61,239 nucleotides of DNA, taken from contig JAURQC010000006.1 of the NCBI GenBank assembly GCA_030836325.1, positions 1 through 61,239 of the forward strand, read 5' to 3'. The notes beneath the pieces were generated by a model that saw only the letters and a program-made list of their open reading frames with translations, ran no database searches and was not told the origin of the DNA. The translations under genes were made by a program, and so were the position numbers. This document shows positions 30,475 through 39,611 of the stretch, piece after piece; within the stretch, counting starts at the first letter, position 1; each line of letters begins with the position of its first letter. The stretch comes from Candidatus Nanopelagicales bacterium (GTDB lineage: Bacteria; Actinomycetota; Actinomycetes; S36-B12).

Positions 30475-32067
30475 TTAGGCAGTCGGTAGGGCGTCAATCG
30501 TCTGGCGGAGGGCGCGACCGCTCTCATCAGCCAGAGCAGCCGAGCGAAGTTTGGCGGCGGTGATGGCTGCGTCGGGTGATGACTGCAACCTCGAAAGCAC
30601 ATCCATGATGGCCATGAAGTTCCGCATGCCGTTTGCGTGCGTTTCGCCGTAGCCCTTGACCAGTTGTTGTAACTCGACAACTTCGCACGCGAGGGCGTAG
30701 TCGGAGGGGGCAATTGCGCACACTCGGTCCAGCCATGCGTCGATGCGCTCTTGCTCTAAAGCGAAGCGAAGCGAGCGAGGGCGGATAGGGCGAAGGCGTG
30801 CGAGCAGATAGAGCACGGTGAATCCCCATAGCGACGACGTCTGGATCTTGATCCCCTTGTGGGTCACCTTGTACACGAGAGCGTTGATCCACTTCGTGCG
30901 AAGCATCCAGCGTCCAAGAGCGGTGGGCAGGGTGTCAGTGATCTCTTCAATCTGTGGGTGCAGGTATTCGTGGACCTGCATGATGTCTTTGTCACCGACT
31001 CGTGACTCACCCTCGATTCGAGCAAAGCGGCGTTCACGAGTTTTGTGGAAGGCCACCCGGATGGTGTCCTCGTAGGTCATCCAGAGTGCGACGTAACGTG
31101 CAGCCTCCGTCGTGAGTCGCGCCTCGCCGTCCGGATCGGTCTCGAAGGCACGCACTCGTGCGACGCGGTCAAGGTAGGCATCGGCGTATGAGACGTCCTG
31201 GTACTCGGCTGTTCGCTTGATGCCGTGTACCAGCATCGGTCGAGCAGCTGCTGGAAAATCTTCCATGATTCGGTGCGCTTGTACCTGGAGTTGCTCACCT
31301 ACGAGATCGCCGGCACTTGATCGCGCGATTGAATCCGAGGGATCCTCCGCGGGTGCTTCCGCGCTTGCCGGTCGAACTCCGATCTGGATATCTACAGCAG
31401 GTGGCGCGCTGGCGACGTTGTACCCGCCGTCGAATGCGGCAAGGCTGGTCTCCACGCCTTTGCCACCGCGTCGAATGGCATCCTCGAATTGATCGCGGGT
31501 GAACGGAAGCACACCGGCGCCACAAATCGCGCCGAAGAGAACGGCGCTGATGACGCTACGCGATTCCTCGGCCACGCGAGCAAAGTCGCCCCGGATGAAA
31601 GTCGCCGACGCTCCCTTGGCGGCGTCGATGATTCCCTGTGAGTCCACACGACCGTCACCCATCGCCGTTCGTTCGGGCATCGAATAGGTACGGCTGGTGG
31701 AGGCGATGAGAGTGCTCCGATCGGGGGTGACGAAGCCCCGCTGGATGGCCCGGCCGGCCTCCATCAACTCTGACGCCACGACGATGTCGACTTCACCGGG
31801 GGTTGGCATCGTGCTCAAGACCGGATAGGGGAGTTCGACGTCACCATCAAACCGGGGAAACAACTCGACGTAATAGACGGTGGCCCCGGTGCGTTGAGCA
31901 ACGCCGGCGACCGATGTGCTCTGCGCGTAGTACCCGTTGGCTTCGGCTAGGGCGACAGTCCAGTCTGACAGCACACCGCCGCCTTCACCGCCCATGGCCA
32001 GAATCGCCATGGTGATGGGTCGAAGTGAGGTTTGGGGTGCCTGGGGTGCCTGCGAGGCGATCGTCAT
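30475..32067 (-). CDS. iorB: Indolepyruvate:ferredoxin oxidoreductase beta subunit with C-terminal DUF6537-like domain
   Basis: 530 residues, much longer than the roughly 200 of archaeal IorB. Residues about 17-215 form the gamma-type pyruvate:ferredoxin oxidoreductase domain (M-G-G-E-G-G-G-V-L-S-D-W). The remaining 300 residues form the helical region found in bacterial IorB proteins. With IorA the enzyme oxidatively decarboxylates aryl pyruvates, such as indolepyruvate, to aryl-acetyl-CoA and reduces ferredoxin. It is 8 nt downstream of iorA with its own AAGGAAAG site. Confidence 0.88.
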   Translation of the reverse strand: MTIASQAPQAPQTSLRPITMAILAMGGEGGGVLSDWTVALAEANGYYAQSTSVAGVAQRTGATVYYVELFPRFDGDVELPYPVLSTMPTPGEVDIVVASELMEAGRAIQRGFVTPDRSTLIASTSRTYSMPERTAMGDGRVDSQGIIDAAKGASATFIRGDFARVAEESRSVISAVLFGAICGAGVLPFTRDQFEDAIRRGGKGVETSLAAFDGGYNVASAPPAVDIQIGVRPASAEAPAEDPSDSIARSSAGDLVGEQLQVQAHRIMEDFPAAARPMLVHGIKRTAEYQDVSYADAYLDRVARVRAFETDPDGEARLTTEAARYVALWMTYEDTIRVAFHKTRERRFARIEGESRVGDKDIMQVHEYLHPQIEEITDTLPTALGRWMLRTKWINALVYKVTHKGIKIQTSSLWGFTVLYLLARLRPIRPRSLRFALEQERIDAWLDRVCAIAPSDYALACEVVELQQLVKGYGETHANGMRNFMAIMDVLSRLQSSPDAAITAAKLRSAALADESGRALRQTIDALPTA

Positions 32068-32075
32068 ATCTTTCC

Positions 32076-34244
32076 TTAGGCGGGTTCTAGTCCGGCCAGG
32101 CGTCGTTCGATACCGCGCTGGAGGAATCCGATGTAGCGACTACGGAGGGCTGCCTTGAATCGATCCCAGGGCCCGGGGTTCACGATGACTTCAGATCTGT
32201 AGAACGAGGGGCACAGAGCGGCCGCGTGGGCGTTTTCGCCGCACAATCCGCAGCCGACGCAGCTGGACAAAGTGGTGGCGATCGGATCCTTGCGCATCGG
32301 ATCTGGGTTGTCCTTGATCGTCAGAGACGGACAGCCTGAGATCCGAATGCAGGAGTGGTCGCCGGTGCACGTCTCCGGATCAACACCGAAGCGCTCTGTA
32401 ACGACGCGCTTGCCAGCTTTGACTGCGGCGGCTTTCGCGGGACGCTCGCGGCGCGTGCGGTTCAGCGTGCACTCGCTTTGCGCCACAATCACCTTGGGGC
32501 CTTTGTCCTTCGTGGTGAGCGCTTCCTTGAAGAGGTCGCGCATCTCGTCGACCTTGAAGGTGTTCGTCATCGTGCGGGCCCACTTGACTCCGATGCCTCG
32601 AACGGCGGCTTCGATCGGATGCTTGGTCGACCGGTTGGGGGTGTCGGCCTGCGAGGACAGAACGTCTTGCCCGCCCGTCGCTGCGCTGTATTCGTTGTCG
32701 ACGACCACCAGGAGTTGATCATTCTCGTTAAACACCGCATTGCCGACGCCACTGGTCAGACCGTTGTGCCAGAACCCACCGTCACCCATGAAGGCGATTG
32801 GCCGTTTCTCCGCGCCACCCGCACCGAGTGCCGACGCCGACGCGGATCCCAGCCCGTAGCCCATGGTGGTGGCGCCGATGGCGAACGGTGGGTTGATGGA
32901 GAAGAGGTGGCAACCGATGTCCGCGCTGATGTAGTGCTCGCCGACCTCGCGCTGGGCCAGGGTGAGCGCGGCGAAGATCGGGCGCTCGGGGCACCCGGTA
33001 CAAAAGCCTGGCGGCCGTCCTTGGACTAGATCACCGTCGATCCGCGGAGTGAAGGGGTTCCTCGGATCACCGTCGGGAGTGGTGACCGCAGGGAGCGGCT
33101 GACCCTCGAGGAGACCGGGGCCGTACTTCGAGATGAAGGCGTGCACCCCCTTAGTGACGGCCGCGGGCGTGTATTCGCCCGCCACCGGAAGCAGGTCTTT
33201 GCCGTGCAACTTCACGGTGGCGTCATTACGGCGCAGGATTGTCTGGATGTTCTGCTCGATGAAGTCGGGCTGGCCTTCTTCGACGAGGAGTACTGCTTTC
33301 TTGTCCGCGCAGAAATCCACGATTTCGTCGTCGATGACGGGGTATGTGACGTTCATGACGTAGAGGGGAATCTGGGAATTGCCGAAGGCGTCGGACAGTC
33401 CCATCAATTCGAGTGCGCGATTTACGTTGTTAAACAGTCCGCCCTGCAAGATGATGCCAAAATCCTGAGAGCCGTTGGCGATCGTCTCGTTGAGCCCGTT
33501 CTTCTTGATGAATTCAACGGCTGCGGGCCAGCGCTTGTTGACTTTCTCCTGCTCGTGCAGGAATGAGGCGGGTGGCAGCACGATTCGGCTGAGATCCCGA
33601 CGGGGATTGTCGACGGCCTCGCGAACGGTCATGTCGGGGCGACGGTTGTCTTTAGCGGTAAAGGAACCGGTGAGGTGGCACGAGCGCAGACGTAGTTCCA
33701 AGATGACGGGGGTATTCGAGACCTCGGAGAGTTCGAATCCCTTCTCCACCATGTTCACGATGGCGTCGAGATTCGGTCGTGGATCCAAAAGCCACATTTG
33801 TGATTTCATGGCGAACGCGTGGGTGCGCTCTTGCATGATGCTCGCGCCCTCGCCGTAGTCCTCGCCGATGATCACTAGCGCGCCGCCGGTCACGCCGCCG
33901 GAGGCCAGATTGGCGAGGGCATCGGACGCCACGTTGAAGCCGACGGTCGACTTGAAGGTGACCGCCCCGCGGAGTGGGTAGTGGACCGATGCTGCGAGCA
34001 TCGCTCCGGCGGTCGCCTCCGATGCGCTGTTCTCGAAGTAGACGTCGAGTTCCTCCAGGATGTCCTGCGCGTCCGACAGGACGTCCATCAGGTGGGAGAT
34101 TGGTGCCCCCTGGTAACCACCAACGTATGAGACCCCGGACTGCAGCAGCGCCTTGGTGACAGCGAGGATTCCTTCACCTTGGAATTCCTCGCCGTCGCCC
34201 ATGCGAAGCTTCTTGACCTCTTCGGTGAACGACCTCTCTGCCAT
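32076..34244 (-). CDS. iorA: Indolepyruvate:ferredoxin oxidoreductase alpha subunit
   Basis: 722 residues. The N-terminal pyrimidine-binding domain (Y-V-G-G-Y-Q-G-A-P-I-S-H) is followed by a central TPP-binding domain with G-D-G-G-F-W-H-N-G near residue 490. The C-terminal ferredoxin-like domain has an incomplete first cluster (C-T-G-D-H-S-C then C-P) and a complete C-V-G-C-G-L-C-G then C-P. The enzyme needs ferredoxin and is usually oxygen sensitive, which is notable beside an aerobic CO dehydrogenase. The start ATG 34244 has GAGGAGG about 11 nt upstream, a little far. It precedes iorB and follows the gentisate-dioxygenase gene. Confidence 0.9.
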   Translation of the reverse strand: MAERSFTEEVKKLRMGDGEEFQGEGILAVTKALLQSGVSYVGGYQGAPISHLMDVLSDAQDILEELDVYFENSASEATAGAMLAASVHYPLRGAVTFKSTVGFNVASDALANLASGGVTGGALVIIGEDYGEGASIMQERTHAFAMKSQMWLLDPRPNLDAIVNMVEKGFELSEVSNTPVILELRLRSCHLTGSFTAKDNRRPDMTVREAVDNPRRDLSRIVLPPASFLHEQEKVNKRWPAAVEFIKKNGLNETIANGSQDFGIILQGGLFNNVNRALELMGLSDAFGNSQIPLYVMNVTYPVIDDEIVDFCADKKAVLLVEEGQPDFIEQNIQTILRRNDATVKLHGKDLLPVAGEYTPAAVTKGVHAFISKYGPGLLEGQPLPAVTTPDGDPRNPFTPRIDGDLVQGRPPGFCTGCPERPIFAALTLAQREVGEHYISADIGCHLFSINPPFAIGATTMGYGLGSASASALGAGGAEKRPIAFMGDGGFWHNGLTSGVGNAVFNENDQLLVVVDNEYSAATGGQDVLSSQADTPNRSTKHPIEAAVRGIGVKWARTMTNTFKVDEMRDLFKEALTTKDKGPKVIVAQSECTLNRTRRERPAKAAAVKAGKRVVTERFGVDPETCTGDHSCIRISGCPSLTIKDNPDPMRKDPIATTLSSCVGCGLCGENAHAAALCPSFYRSEVIVNPGPWDRFKAALRSRYIGFLQRGIERRLAGLEPA

Positions 34245-34373
34245 GGCAGACCAGACCTCCTCATTCCCTGCTCAGAAGTACGTGAACCACTGGCCGGCTT
34301 CTATTAGCGATCGCTCCCATCATGGTCTGCGACCGATATGTGGGCAAGCGTGTTGCGAATCCGGTTGTGTGAC

Positions 34374-35501
34374 CTAGCCGACGTCCTGCTTGCCTGTCCC
34401 GGTGTCCATGGACTCCTCGGCCCACAGGGCGAGGGAGTTGATCATCGGGAAGTCGTTGAAGGAGAACAGGAACGCCGGGTTTGCGGCGTCGTCATTAACG
34501 TGTTCGTGCCAGGCCCAACTGGGTACGCAGAATATGTCGTGCTCTTCCCAGTCATAGCGCTGGCCACCGATGATCGAGTGACCCCGACCCTCGGCCACGT
34601 GGTACACGACTGATCCGGTGTGTCGGTGGGCGAGGGTTTCTTGGCCTGGCTTCAGCATCTGCATGTGCGCACCCATCGTGGGCATCACCGAACCGCCAGT
34701 TACCGGGTTGACGTACTCCATAATCACGCCGTCGTATGGCGTTCCATCGCTCACTTTGCCGAGGTTCACCACGGCCTCGCGGGTCATCTCCCATGGGTAG
34801 CCGAAGGCGGGGGAGTAGGGGCGCGTCCACGTTCGGCGGTCTGGCTTGAGCATTCCGCTGCCATGGGTCAGCACCGAGGTGTTGTTCACCTTGCCCGGGG
34901 TTTGATAGAGGTCAGGGTGGACCGCGTAGAAGTTTGCATCAAGGGCGTTGACCAGCGGTATGTCCAAACCGTCCTGCCAGATGACGAAATTGTCTTCCGA
35001 TGAGTTGCCGTGCTCGTGCCAGGTGCCATTGGGAGTGATTGCGAAATCGTTCGGGCCCACCGTAAGGCGGTCGCCGTCGACGATGGTCCATGCGCCTGTG
35101 CCCTCGATCACGAAGCGGAGGGCCGATGCGGCGTGCCGATGCGCGGTCATGGATTCACCGGGGTTCATGATCTGGATCCCTGAATACAGGAGACCGACGG
35201 CGGCGGAGACGTCTCGACGCTCGTCGTTCACCAGGTAGACCACGCGGCGCCCAGCGTCCTCACCCTTGACCAGAGACGCCGATTCCACGACGAGTGGGCG
35301 CATGTCCTGGTAACGCCACATCATTGGTACCGAGCGTGGCTGGGGGTACCAGGGCTCGATCTCATTGGCGACCGTCCACAGCGCCCCGGTTCCGACCTTC
35401 GCTAGTCGCGCGTAATACTCATCGAGCTCTGCGCTGTCTTGCACGCGGGCGCGCCCGAGTGCGGTGTCGTCCCTGCTCGGGTCGTTGATTATCTCGGTCA
35501 C
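34374..35501 (-). CDS. Gentisate 1,2-dioxygenase-like bicupin
   Basis: 375 residues from GTG 35501 with GGAGG 5 nt upstream. Two cupin barrels: the first has T-A-H-R-H-A-A-S-A-L-R-F near residue 120, the His-x-His plus later His set that binds Fe(II) in gentisate dioxygenases; the second has L-A-H-R-H-T-G-S near 294. The family opens gentisate, or 1-hydroxy-2-naphthoate and salicylate in some members, to a maleylpyruvate-type product. It shares a divergent promoter with the nitrilase operon. Downstream on the same strand are iorA and iorB, possibly co-transcribed across a 129-nt gap. Confidence 0.85.
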   Translation of the reverse strand: MTEIINDPSRDDTALGRARVQDSAELDEYYARLAKVGTGALWTVANEIEPWYPQPRSVPMMWRYQDMRPLVVESASLVKGEDAGRRVVYLVNDERRDVSAAVGLLYSGIQIMNPGESMTAHRHAASALRFVIEGTGAWTIVDGDRLTVGPNDFAITPNGTWHEHGNSSEDNFVIWQDGLDIPLVNALDANFYAVHPDLYQTPGKVNNTSVLTHGSGMLKPDRRTWTRPYSPAFGYPWEMTREAVVNLGKVSDGTPYDGVIMEYVNPVTGGSVMPTMGAHMQMLKPGQETLAHRHTGSVVYHVAEGRGHSIIGGQRYDWEEHDIFCVPSWAWHEHVNDDAANPAFLFSFNDFPMINSLALWAEESMDTGTGKQDVG

Positions 35502-35591
35502 TGTTGCCTCCGGCGCTTTCAGACGTGATCGTTCTAGGGGCCAAGTGTGCGTGCAGGACGCTGACTAGGCCAACTGTGCAAAACACTACCG

Positions 35592-35604
35592 TGATCTTTG
35601 ATCA
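35592..35604. promoter_or_regulatory. TGATC-TTT-GATCA inverted repeat in the divergent promoter
   Basis: A 5-bp inverted repeat with a TTT spacer lies about midway between the gentisate-dioxygenase-like gene and the nitrilase gene. Bases 35591-35602 are identical to those in the GntR gene promoter at 24899-24910, so this is the probable operator for that regulator. Confidence 0.5.
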
Positions 35605-35665
35605 AGTGCTACGGTTCCGTCGATATTGAGGCGTCCGACAAGTTTGTGAATATGTGAAGGAAACC

Positions 35666-36670
35666 ATGGAGTACCCACAGTTCCGCGCAGCGGCAGTTCA
35701 GGCCGCGCCGGTGTTCCTTGACACGGCGGCGACGGTGGCGAAGGCGGGCGGCCTCATCACCGAGGCGGCAGCCAATGGGGCCCGACTCGTGGTGTTTCCG
35801 GAGGTGTTCGTTCCCGGCTACCCCTATTGGAACTGGACCATGACCCCGGTCGCCGGTAGCCCGTGGTTCGAGCGCCTGTTCAAGGCTGCCATCGATGTTC
35901 CCGGGCCCGAGGTGACTCAACTCTGCGCCGCGGCGAAGTCTGCGGGCGCTTTCGTAGTGATCGGCGTTAACGAACGCGATCCCTTCTCGATGGGCACTCT
36001 CTACAACTCGCTGCTGTTCATTTCCGACGAGGGTGAATTGCTCGGGGTGCATCGTAAGTTGGTGCCGACCTGGGCCGAGAAGTTGACCTGGGGCGGGGGT
36101 GACGGAAGTTCACTTCGGGTCTACAACACCTCAATTGGCCGACTGGGTGGCTTAGCCTGCGGAGAGAACACGAACACACTGGCCCGATTCGCCCTACTCG
36201 CACAGGGCGAGAACGTGCACACGGCAAACTACATCGCGCTGCCGACGGCACCGGCCGACTACGACATGGTCGAGGCGATCAAGGTCCGAGCGATGGCTCA
36301 TTCCTTTGAGGGCAAAGTTTTCACGATCGTCGCTTGCTCGTCGATCACCCCGGAGATCGTCGACGCGGTCGCACACGATGAGGAATCTCGGCGGATGCTC
36401 GAACGGCCACATTCAGCAGTCAGTTGCATCGTCGGTCCCGACGGCCGTCTTCTGGGCGACGCCCTGATCGACGACGAAGGCATTGTCTACGGGGACATCG
36501 ACCTCAATCGCTGCATCCAGGCCAAGCAGATGCACGACATCATCGGCCACTACCAACGGTCCGATGTCTTTTCCCTTTACGTCAATCGCGAGCCACAGAC
36601 CACGTTGGTTGATGCCACCACAGATCCGTTTGATCCGTTCGACGACACTTCACACGATCAGGAGAAATAG
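35666..36670 (+). CDS. Nitrilase
   Basis: 334 residues from ATG 35666, 4 nt after GAAGGAA; GTG 35654 is a weaker alternative. The Glu-Lys-Cys triad is Glu46 (V-F-P-E-V-F-V-P-G-Y-P), Lys131 (H-R-K-L-V-P-T-W-A-E-K) and Cys165 (A-C-G-E-N-T-N), the form typical of true nitrilases rather than amidases. It would hydrolyse an aliphatic or aryl nitrile, for example indoleacetonitrile, to acid and ammonia. The next gene follows after 3 nt. The presence of IorAB nearby makes an indolic nitrile attractive, but this is inference. Confidence 0.9.
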   Translation: MEYPQFRAAAVQAAPVFLDTAATVAKAGGLITEAAANGARLVVFPEVFVPGYPYWNWTMTPVAGSPWFERLFKAAIDVPGPEVTQLCAAAKSAGAFVVIGVNERDPFSMGTLYNSLLFISDEGELLGVHRKLVPTWAEKLTWGGGDGSSLRVYNTSIGRLGGLACGENTNTLARFALLAQGENVHTANYIALPTAPADYDMVEAIKVRAMAHSFEGKVFTIVACSSITPEIVDAVAHDEESRRMLERPHSAVSCIVGPDGRLLGDALIDDEGIVYGDIDLNRCIQAKQMHDIIGHYQRSDVFSLYVNREPQTTLVDATTDPFDPFDDTSHDQEK

Positions 36671-36673
36671 TCA

Positions 36674-37567
36674 ATGCGTTTCGTCACATACAGCACCAGC
36701 TCGTCGCCCGATCCTCGAATCGGAGTCGTCGTCGGAGATGAGGTCAAGGACCTCACTACCTCCGTGGCCGGGTCAATCGACGTTCCTGATCGCCTGATCG
36801 ACTACATCTCCGCCGGGCCGGCCCTGCACGCTTCCGTCGTCGCCACGCAGGACCGCATCGCTACTGCACCGTCGGTTGGCGCTTTGAACGAGGTCACTTT
36901 GCACGCACCGCTGCGACCAGGCAAGGTCGTGGGTGTCGGTCTGAACTACGTCGAGCATGTAGAGGAATCCAGCCGCAGTCTGGACACTGACAAGGAACTC
37001 CCGTCACGTCCGGTGCTGTTCAGCAAGCCGGGTACTGCGATCGTCGGCCCTGAGGCTCCGATCCGCCACAATGGCGGACTCACCCAACAGCTTGACTGGG
37101 AGTGCGAACTCGCCGTCGTCATCGGCAAGCCTGCGCTGGGAGTCCAGGAAGCAGACGCGCTTGATTACGTCTTCGGCTACAGCATCATCAACGACATCAG
37201 TGCGCGCGATCAACGCCGCTCGGGTCAGTGGTTCTTCTCCAAGGGTCAGGACAGTTACGCGCCATTCGGTCCGATGATCGTCACAACTGACGAGATCACC
37301 GATCCGCACGGGCTGCAACTGCGCTTGACGGTGAACGGCGACGAGCGCCAGAACGGCAACTCCCGGCACATGCTGTTCAAGATTCCCACGTTGATTGCGG
37401 ATATCACCTCGGGTATGACCCTGGAGCCCGGCGACGTCATCGCGAGTGGTTCACCGCAGGGCGTTGGAGCTGCGATGGATCCGCCCACGTTCTTGCAGCC
37501 TGGGGACGTCGTGGAGTGCTCGATCGAATCGATCGGCACGCTGCGCAACCCGGTCGTGGAGGTCTAA
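36674..37567 (+). CDS. Fumarylacetoacetate hydrolase-family protein
   Basis: 297 residues. The FAH domain covers about 90-295: G-V-G-L-N-Y at 95, metal-binding D-W-E-C-E-L-A near 139-145, and I-I-N-D-I-S-A-R-D near 174. Members cleave C-C bonds in acylpyruvates, including fumarylpyruvate and maleylpyruvate. Between a gentisate-dioxygenase-like gene and a maleate isomerase, hydrolysis of maleylpyruvate to pyruvate and maleate is the most coherent role. The gene is 2 nt from the maleate isomerase. Confidence 0.88.
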   Translation: MRFVTYSTSSSPDPRIGVVVGDEVKDLTTSVAGSIDVPDRLIDYISAGPALHASVVATQDRIATAPSVGALNEVTLHAPLRPGKVVGVGLNYVEHVEESSRSLDTDKELPSRPVLFSKPGTAIVGPEAPIRHNGGLTQQLDWECELAVVIGKPALGVQEADALDYVFGYSIINDISARDQRRSGQWFFSKGQDSYAPFGPMIVTTDEITDPHGLQLRLTVNGDERQNGNSRHMLFKIPTLIADITSGMTLEPGDVIASGSPQGVGAAMDPPTFLQPGDVVECSIESIGTLRNPVVEV

Positions 37568-37569
37568 CG

Positions 37570-38325
37570 ATGAGCAAGAGTGCATACCGCGTTGGCCTTA
37601 TCGTTCCGTCGTCCAACGTGACGATGGAAACCGAGATACCGGCGATGCTCCGGGCGCGGGAAGGGGTCCGTCCCGAGCGTTTCACATTCCACTCCTCCCG
37701 CATGCGGATGAAGTCCGTCACCAAGGAAGAACTGGAGGCGATGGACGACGAGTCCGATCGGTGCGCGGTGGAGTTGTCGGATGCGGCCGTGGACGTCATG
37801 GGCTACGCGTGTTTAGTCGCGATCATGACCCGTGGAGCGGGCTACCACTGCACCTCGCAGGAACGCCTGGGTAAGCGAACCGCAGACGAGGGTCGGCCCA
37901 CTCCGGTAGTCACCAGTGCCGGTGCCTTGGTCGACGCCCTGCGCCTTATGGGTGCTTCCAAGGTCGCCCTGATCGCCCCGTACATGCGACCCCTAACGGA
38001 GCAAGTAGTGGGCTATATCCAAGACCAAGGTTTCGCTGTCACCGACTACGTCGCGCTGGAGATCCCTGACAATCTGGAAGTGGGTGCTCAGGACCCGCAC
38101 AACTTGGAGACGATCATCGACCGCCTTGACCACTCTGAGGCCGACGTCGTGATCTTGTCGGCGTGCGTCCAGATGCCGTCGCTGGCGGCTGTGCAGGCGG
38201 TCGAGGACCGGATCGGCAAGCCGGTTATCTCCGCAGCGATCGCTACCACGTACTTCATGCTCAGGGAGATGGGCCTGGAGACAGTGGTGCCGGATGCGGG
38301 TGCCTTGTTGAGCGGTCGGTACTGA
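37570..38325 (+). CDS. Maleate cis-trans isomerase (Asp/Glu racemase superfamily)
   Basis: 251 residues from ATG 37570. The paired catalytic cysteines are Cys81 (G-Y-A-C-L-V-A-I-M) and Cys199 (L-S-A-C-V-Q-M-P-S), the pattern of maleate isomerase and arylmalonate decarboxylase relatives. V-P-S-S-N-V-T-M-E-T near the N-terminus binds substrate carboxylate. The enzyme turns maleate into fumarate without cofactor. Its coupling to the FAH-family gene suggests that maleate is a real intermediate in this pathway. Confidence 0.88.
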   Translation: MSKSAYRVGLIVPSSNVTMETEIPAMLRAREGVRPERFTFHSSRMRMKSVTKEELEAMDDESDRCAVELSDAAVDVMGYACLVAIMTRGAGYHCTSQERLGKRTADEGRPTPVVTSAGALVDALRLMGASKVALIAPYMRPLTEQVVGYIQDQGFAVTDYVALEIPDNLEVGAQDPHNLETIIDRLDHSEADVVILSACVQMPSLAAVQAVEDRIGKPVISAAIATTYFMLREMGLETVVPDAGALLSGRY

Positions 38326-38464
38326 TCGGCGAGTGATGCCGAAACCACGGGGGAGTGACCGAGGGGTGTCGCGGAACGGATACAGGACGGCGCAAAGTGG
38401 ATAGACCGGGTGAGGAAAGGCGGCGACAGTAAACCGGTTGCTGCTGTGAGGAAAGGGACAAGCA

Positions 38465-39568
38465 ATGACCAAATCGATTCTCGATGGCAAGGATTTCAAG
38501 CTCGGATTGTTCTCGGCCAACTGTTCGTCCGGCATGGCCGTGACCAAGGTCGAAGACCGGTGGACAGGAAATTGGGATGACAACCTTCGTCTAGCGAAGA
38601 TCGCCGACGAGGTGGGTATCGACTTCATGCTGCCCATCGCCCGCTGGATCGGTTACGGCGGTATCACCAACTTTCACGAGGGTGTGCTGGATCCCATCAC
38701 CTGGGCGGCCGGCCTGCTCGCCAACACCGAGCGGCTGTTCGTGTTTTCCACCATCCACACCGCCTTCAATCACCCCATCGTGGTGGCCAAGGCGATGGCC
38801 ACGGTCGATCAGATCTCGCACGGCCGTGCCGGCATCAACGTCGTCGCGGGGTGGAACCAGCCGGAGTACGAGACGTTTGGCATGGATCTGCCGCAGGATC
38901 ACGACGATCGCTACGCACTCGCCCAAGAGTGGCTTGACGTCATCCTAAAGATCTGGACTACGCCCGGACAGTTCGACTGGGACGGCCGCTTCTTCCAGCT
39001 CAAGCACGTGGAGAGCCTGCCGAAGCCCTTTGACGGTCCGCTGCCGATTCTCAATGCGGGCTCCTCGAAGCAGGGACGCCAGTACGCGGCCCGCAACGCG
39101 AACTTCGGTTTCACGATCGTGGGTGGCCCAGAAGACGGTGCCGAAATGGTTTCGGAATACACCAAGCTTGCGGGAGACACCTTCAACCGCACGATGGGCT
39201 ACTTCACCCTCGGTCACTGCGTGGTCCGCCCGACGCGCAAAGAAGCTGAGGAGTTCTTGCACTGGTACGCCGACGAGAATGCGGACTGGGAGGCGGTGGA
39301 CAACCTGATGCGACTGCAGGGTCTGCACGCGCAGTCCTTCACCCCTGAGATGCTGCAGATGTTCCGCGGTCGCTTTGCCGCCGGCCACGGGACCTGCCCG
39401 ATCATCGGTGACCCCGACGACGTCGCCAATGAGATCGAGCGCTTCGCCAAGGCCGGTTTCTCCGGAATGACGCTGTCCTTCTTGGACTATGCCCAGGAAT
39501 TGCCGTACTTCGCTCAGGAGGTTCTGCCGCGGTTGGAGGCCAAGGGAGTGCGACTCCCGCGCAAGTAA
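38465..39568 (+). CDS. RutA-like flavin-dependent (LLM class) monooxygenase
   Basis: 367 residues of the bacterial luciferase fold. G-R-A-G-I-N-V-V-A-G-W-N-Q-P-E-Y near residue 120 closely parallels the G-R-F-G-V-N-L-V-T-G-W of pyrimidine oxygenase RutA, and G-Y-G-G-I-T-N-F-H is also similar. The enzyme needs FMNH2 supplied by a reductase, most likely the next gene. The substrate may be a ring amide or an N-heterocycle; the cluster does not contain the other rut genes. A GAGGAAAGGG site precedes ATG 38465, after a 139-nt gap that may hold its own promoter. Confidence 0.85.
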   Translation: MTKSILDGKDFKLGLFSANCSSGMAVTKVEDRWTGNWDDNLRLAKIADEVGIDFMLPIARWIGYGGITNFHEGVLDPITWAAGLLANTERLFVFSTIHTAFNHPIVVAKAMATVDQISHGRAGINVVAGWNQPEYETFGMDLPQDHDDRYALAQEWLDVILKIWTTPGQFDWDGRFFQLKHVESLPKPFDGPLPILNAGSSKQGRQYAARNANFGFTIVGGPEDGAEMVSEYTKLAGDTFNRTMGYFTLGHCVVRPTRKEAEEFLHWYADENADWEAVDNLMRLQGLHAQSFTPEMLQMFRGRFAAGHGTCPIIGDPDDVANEIERFAKAGFSGMTLSFLDYAQELPYFAQEVLPRLEAKGVRLPRK

Positions 39569-39611
39569 GGCAGCATCCACCCCCGTGGCGCATACCCGCG
39601 AACGTAGTCCG

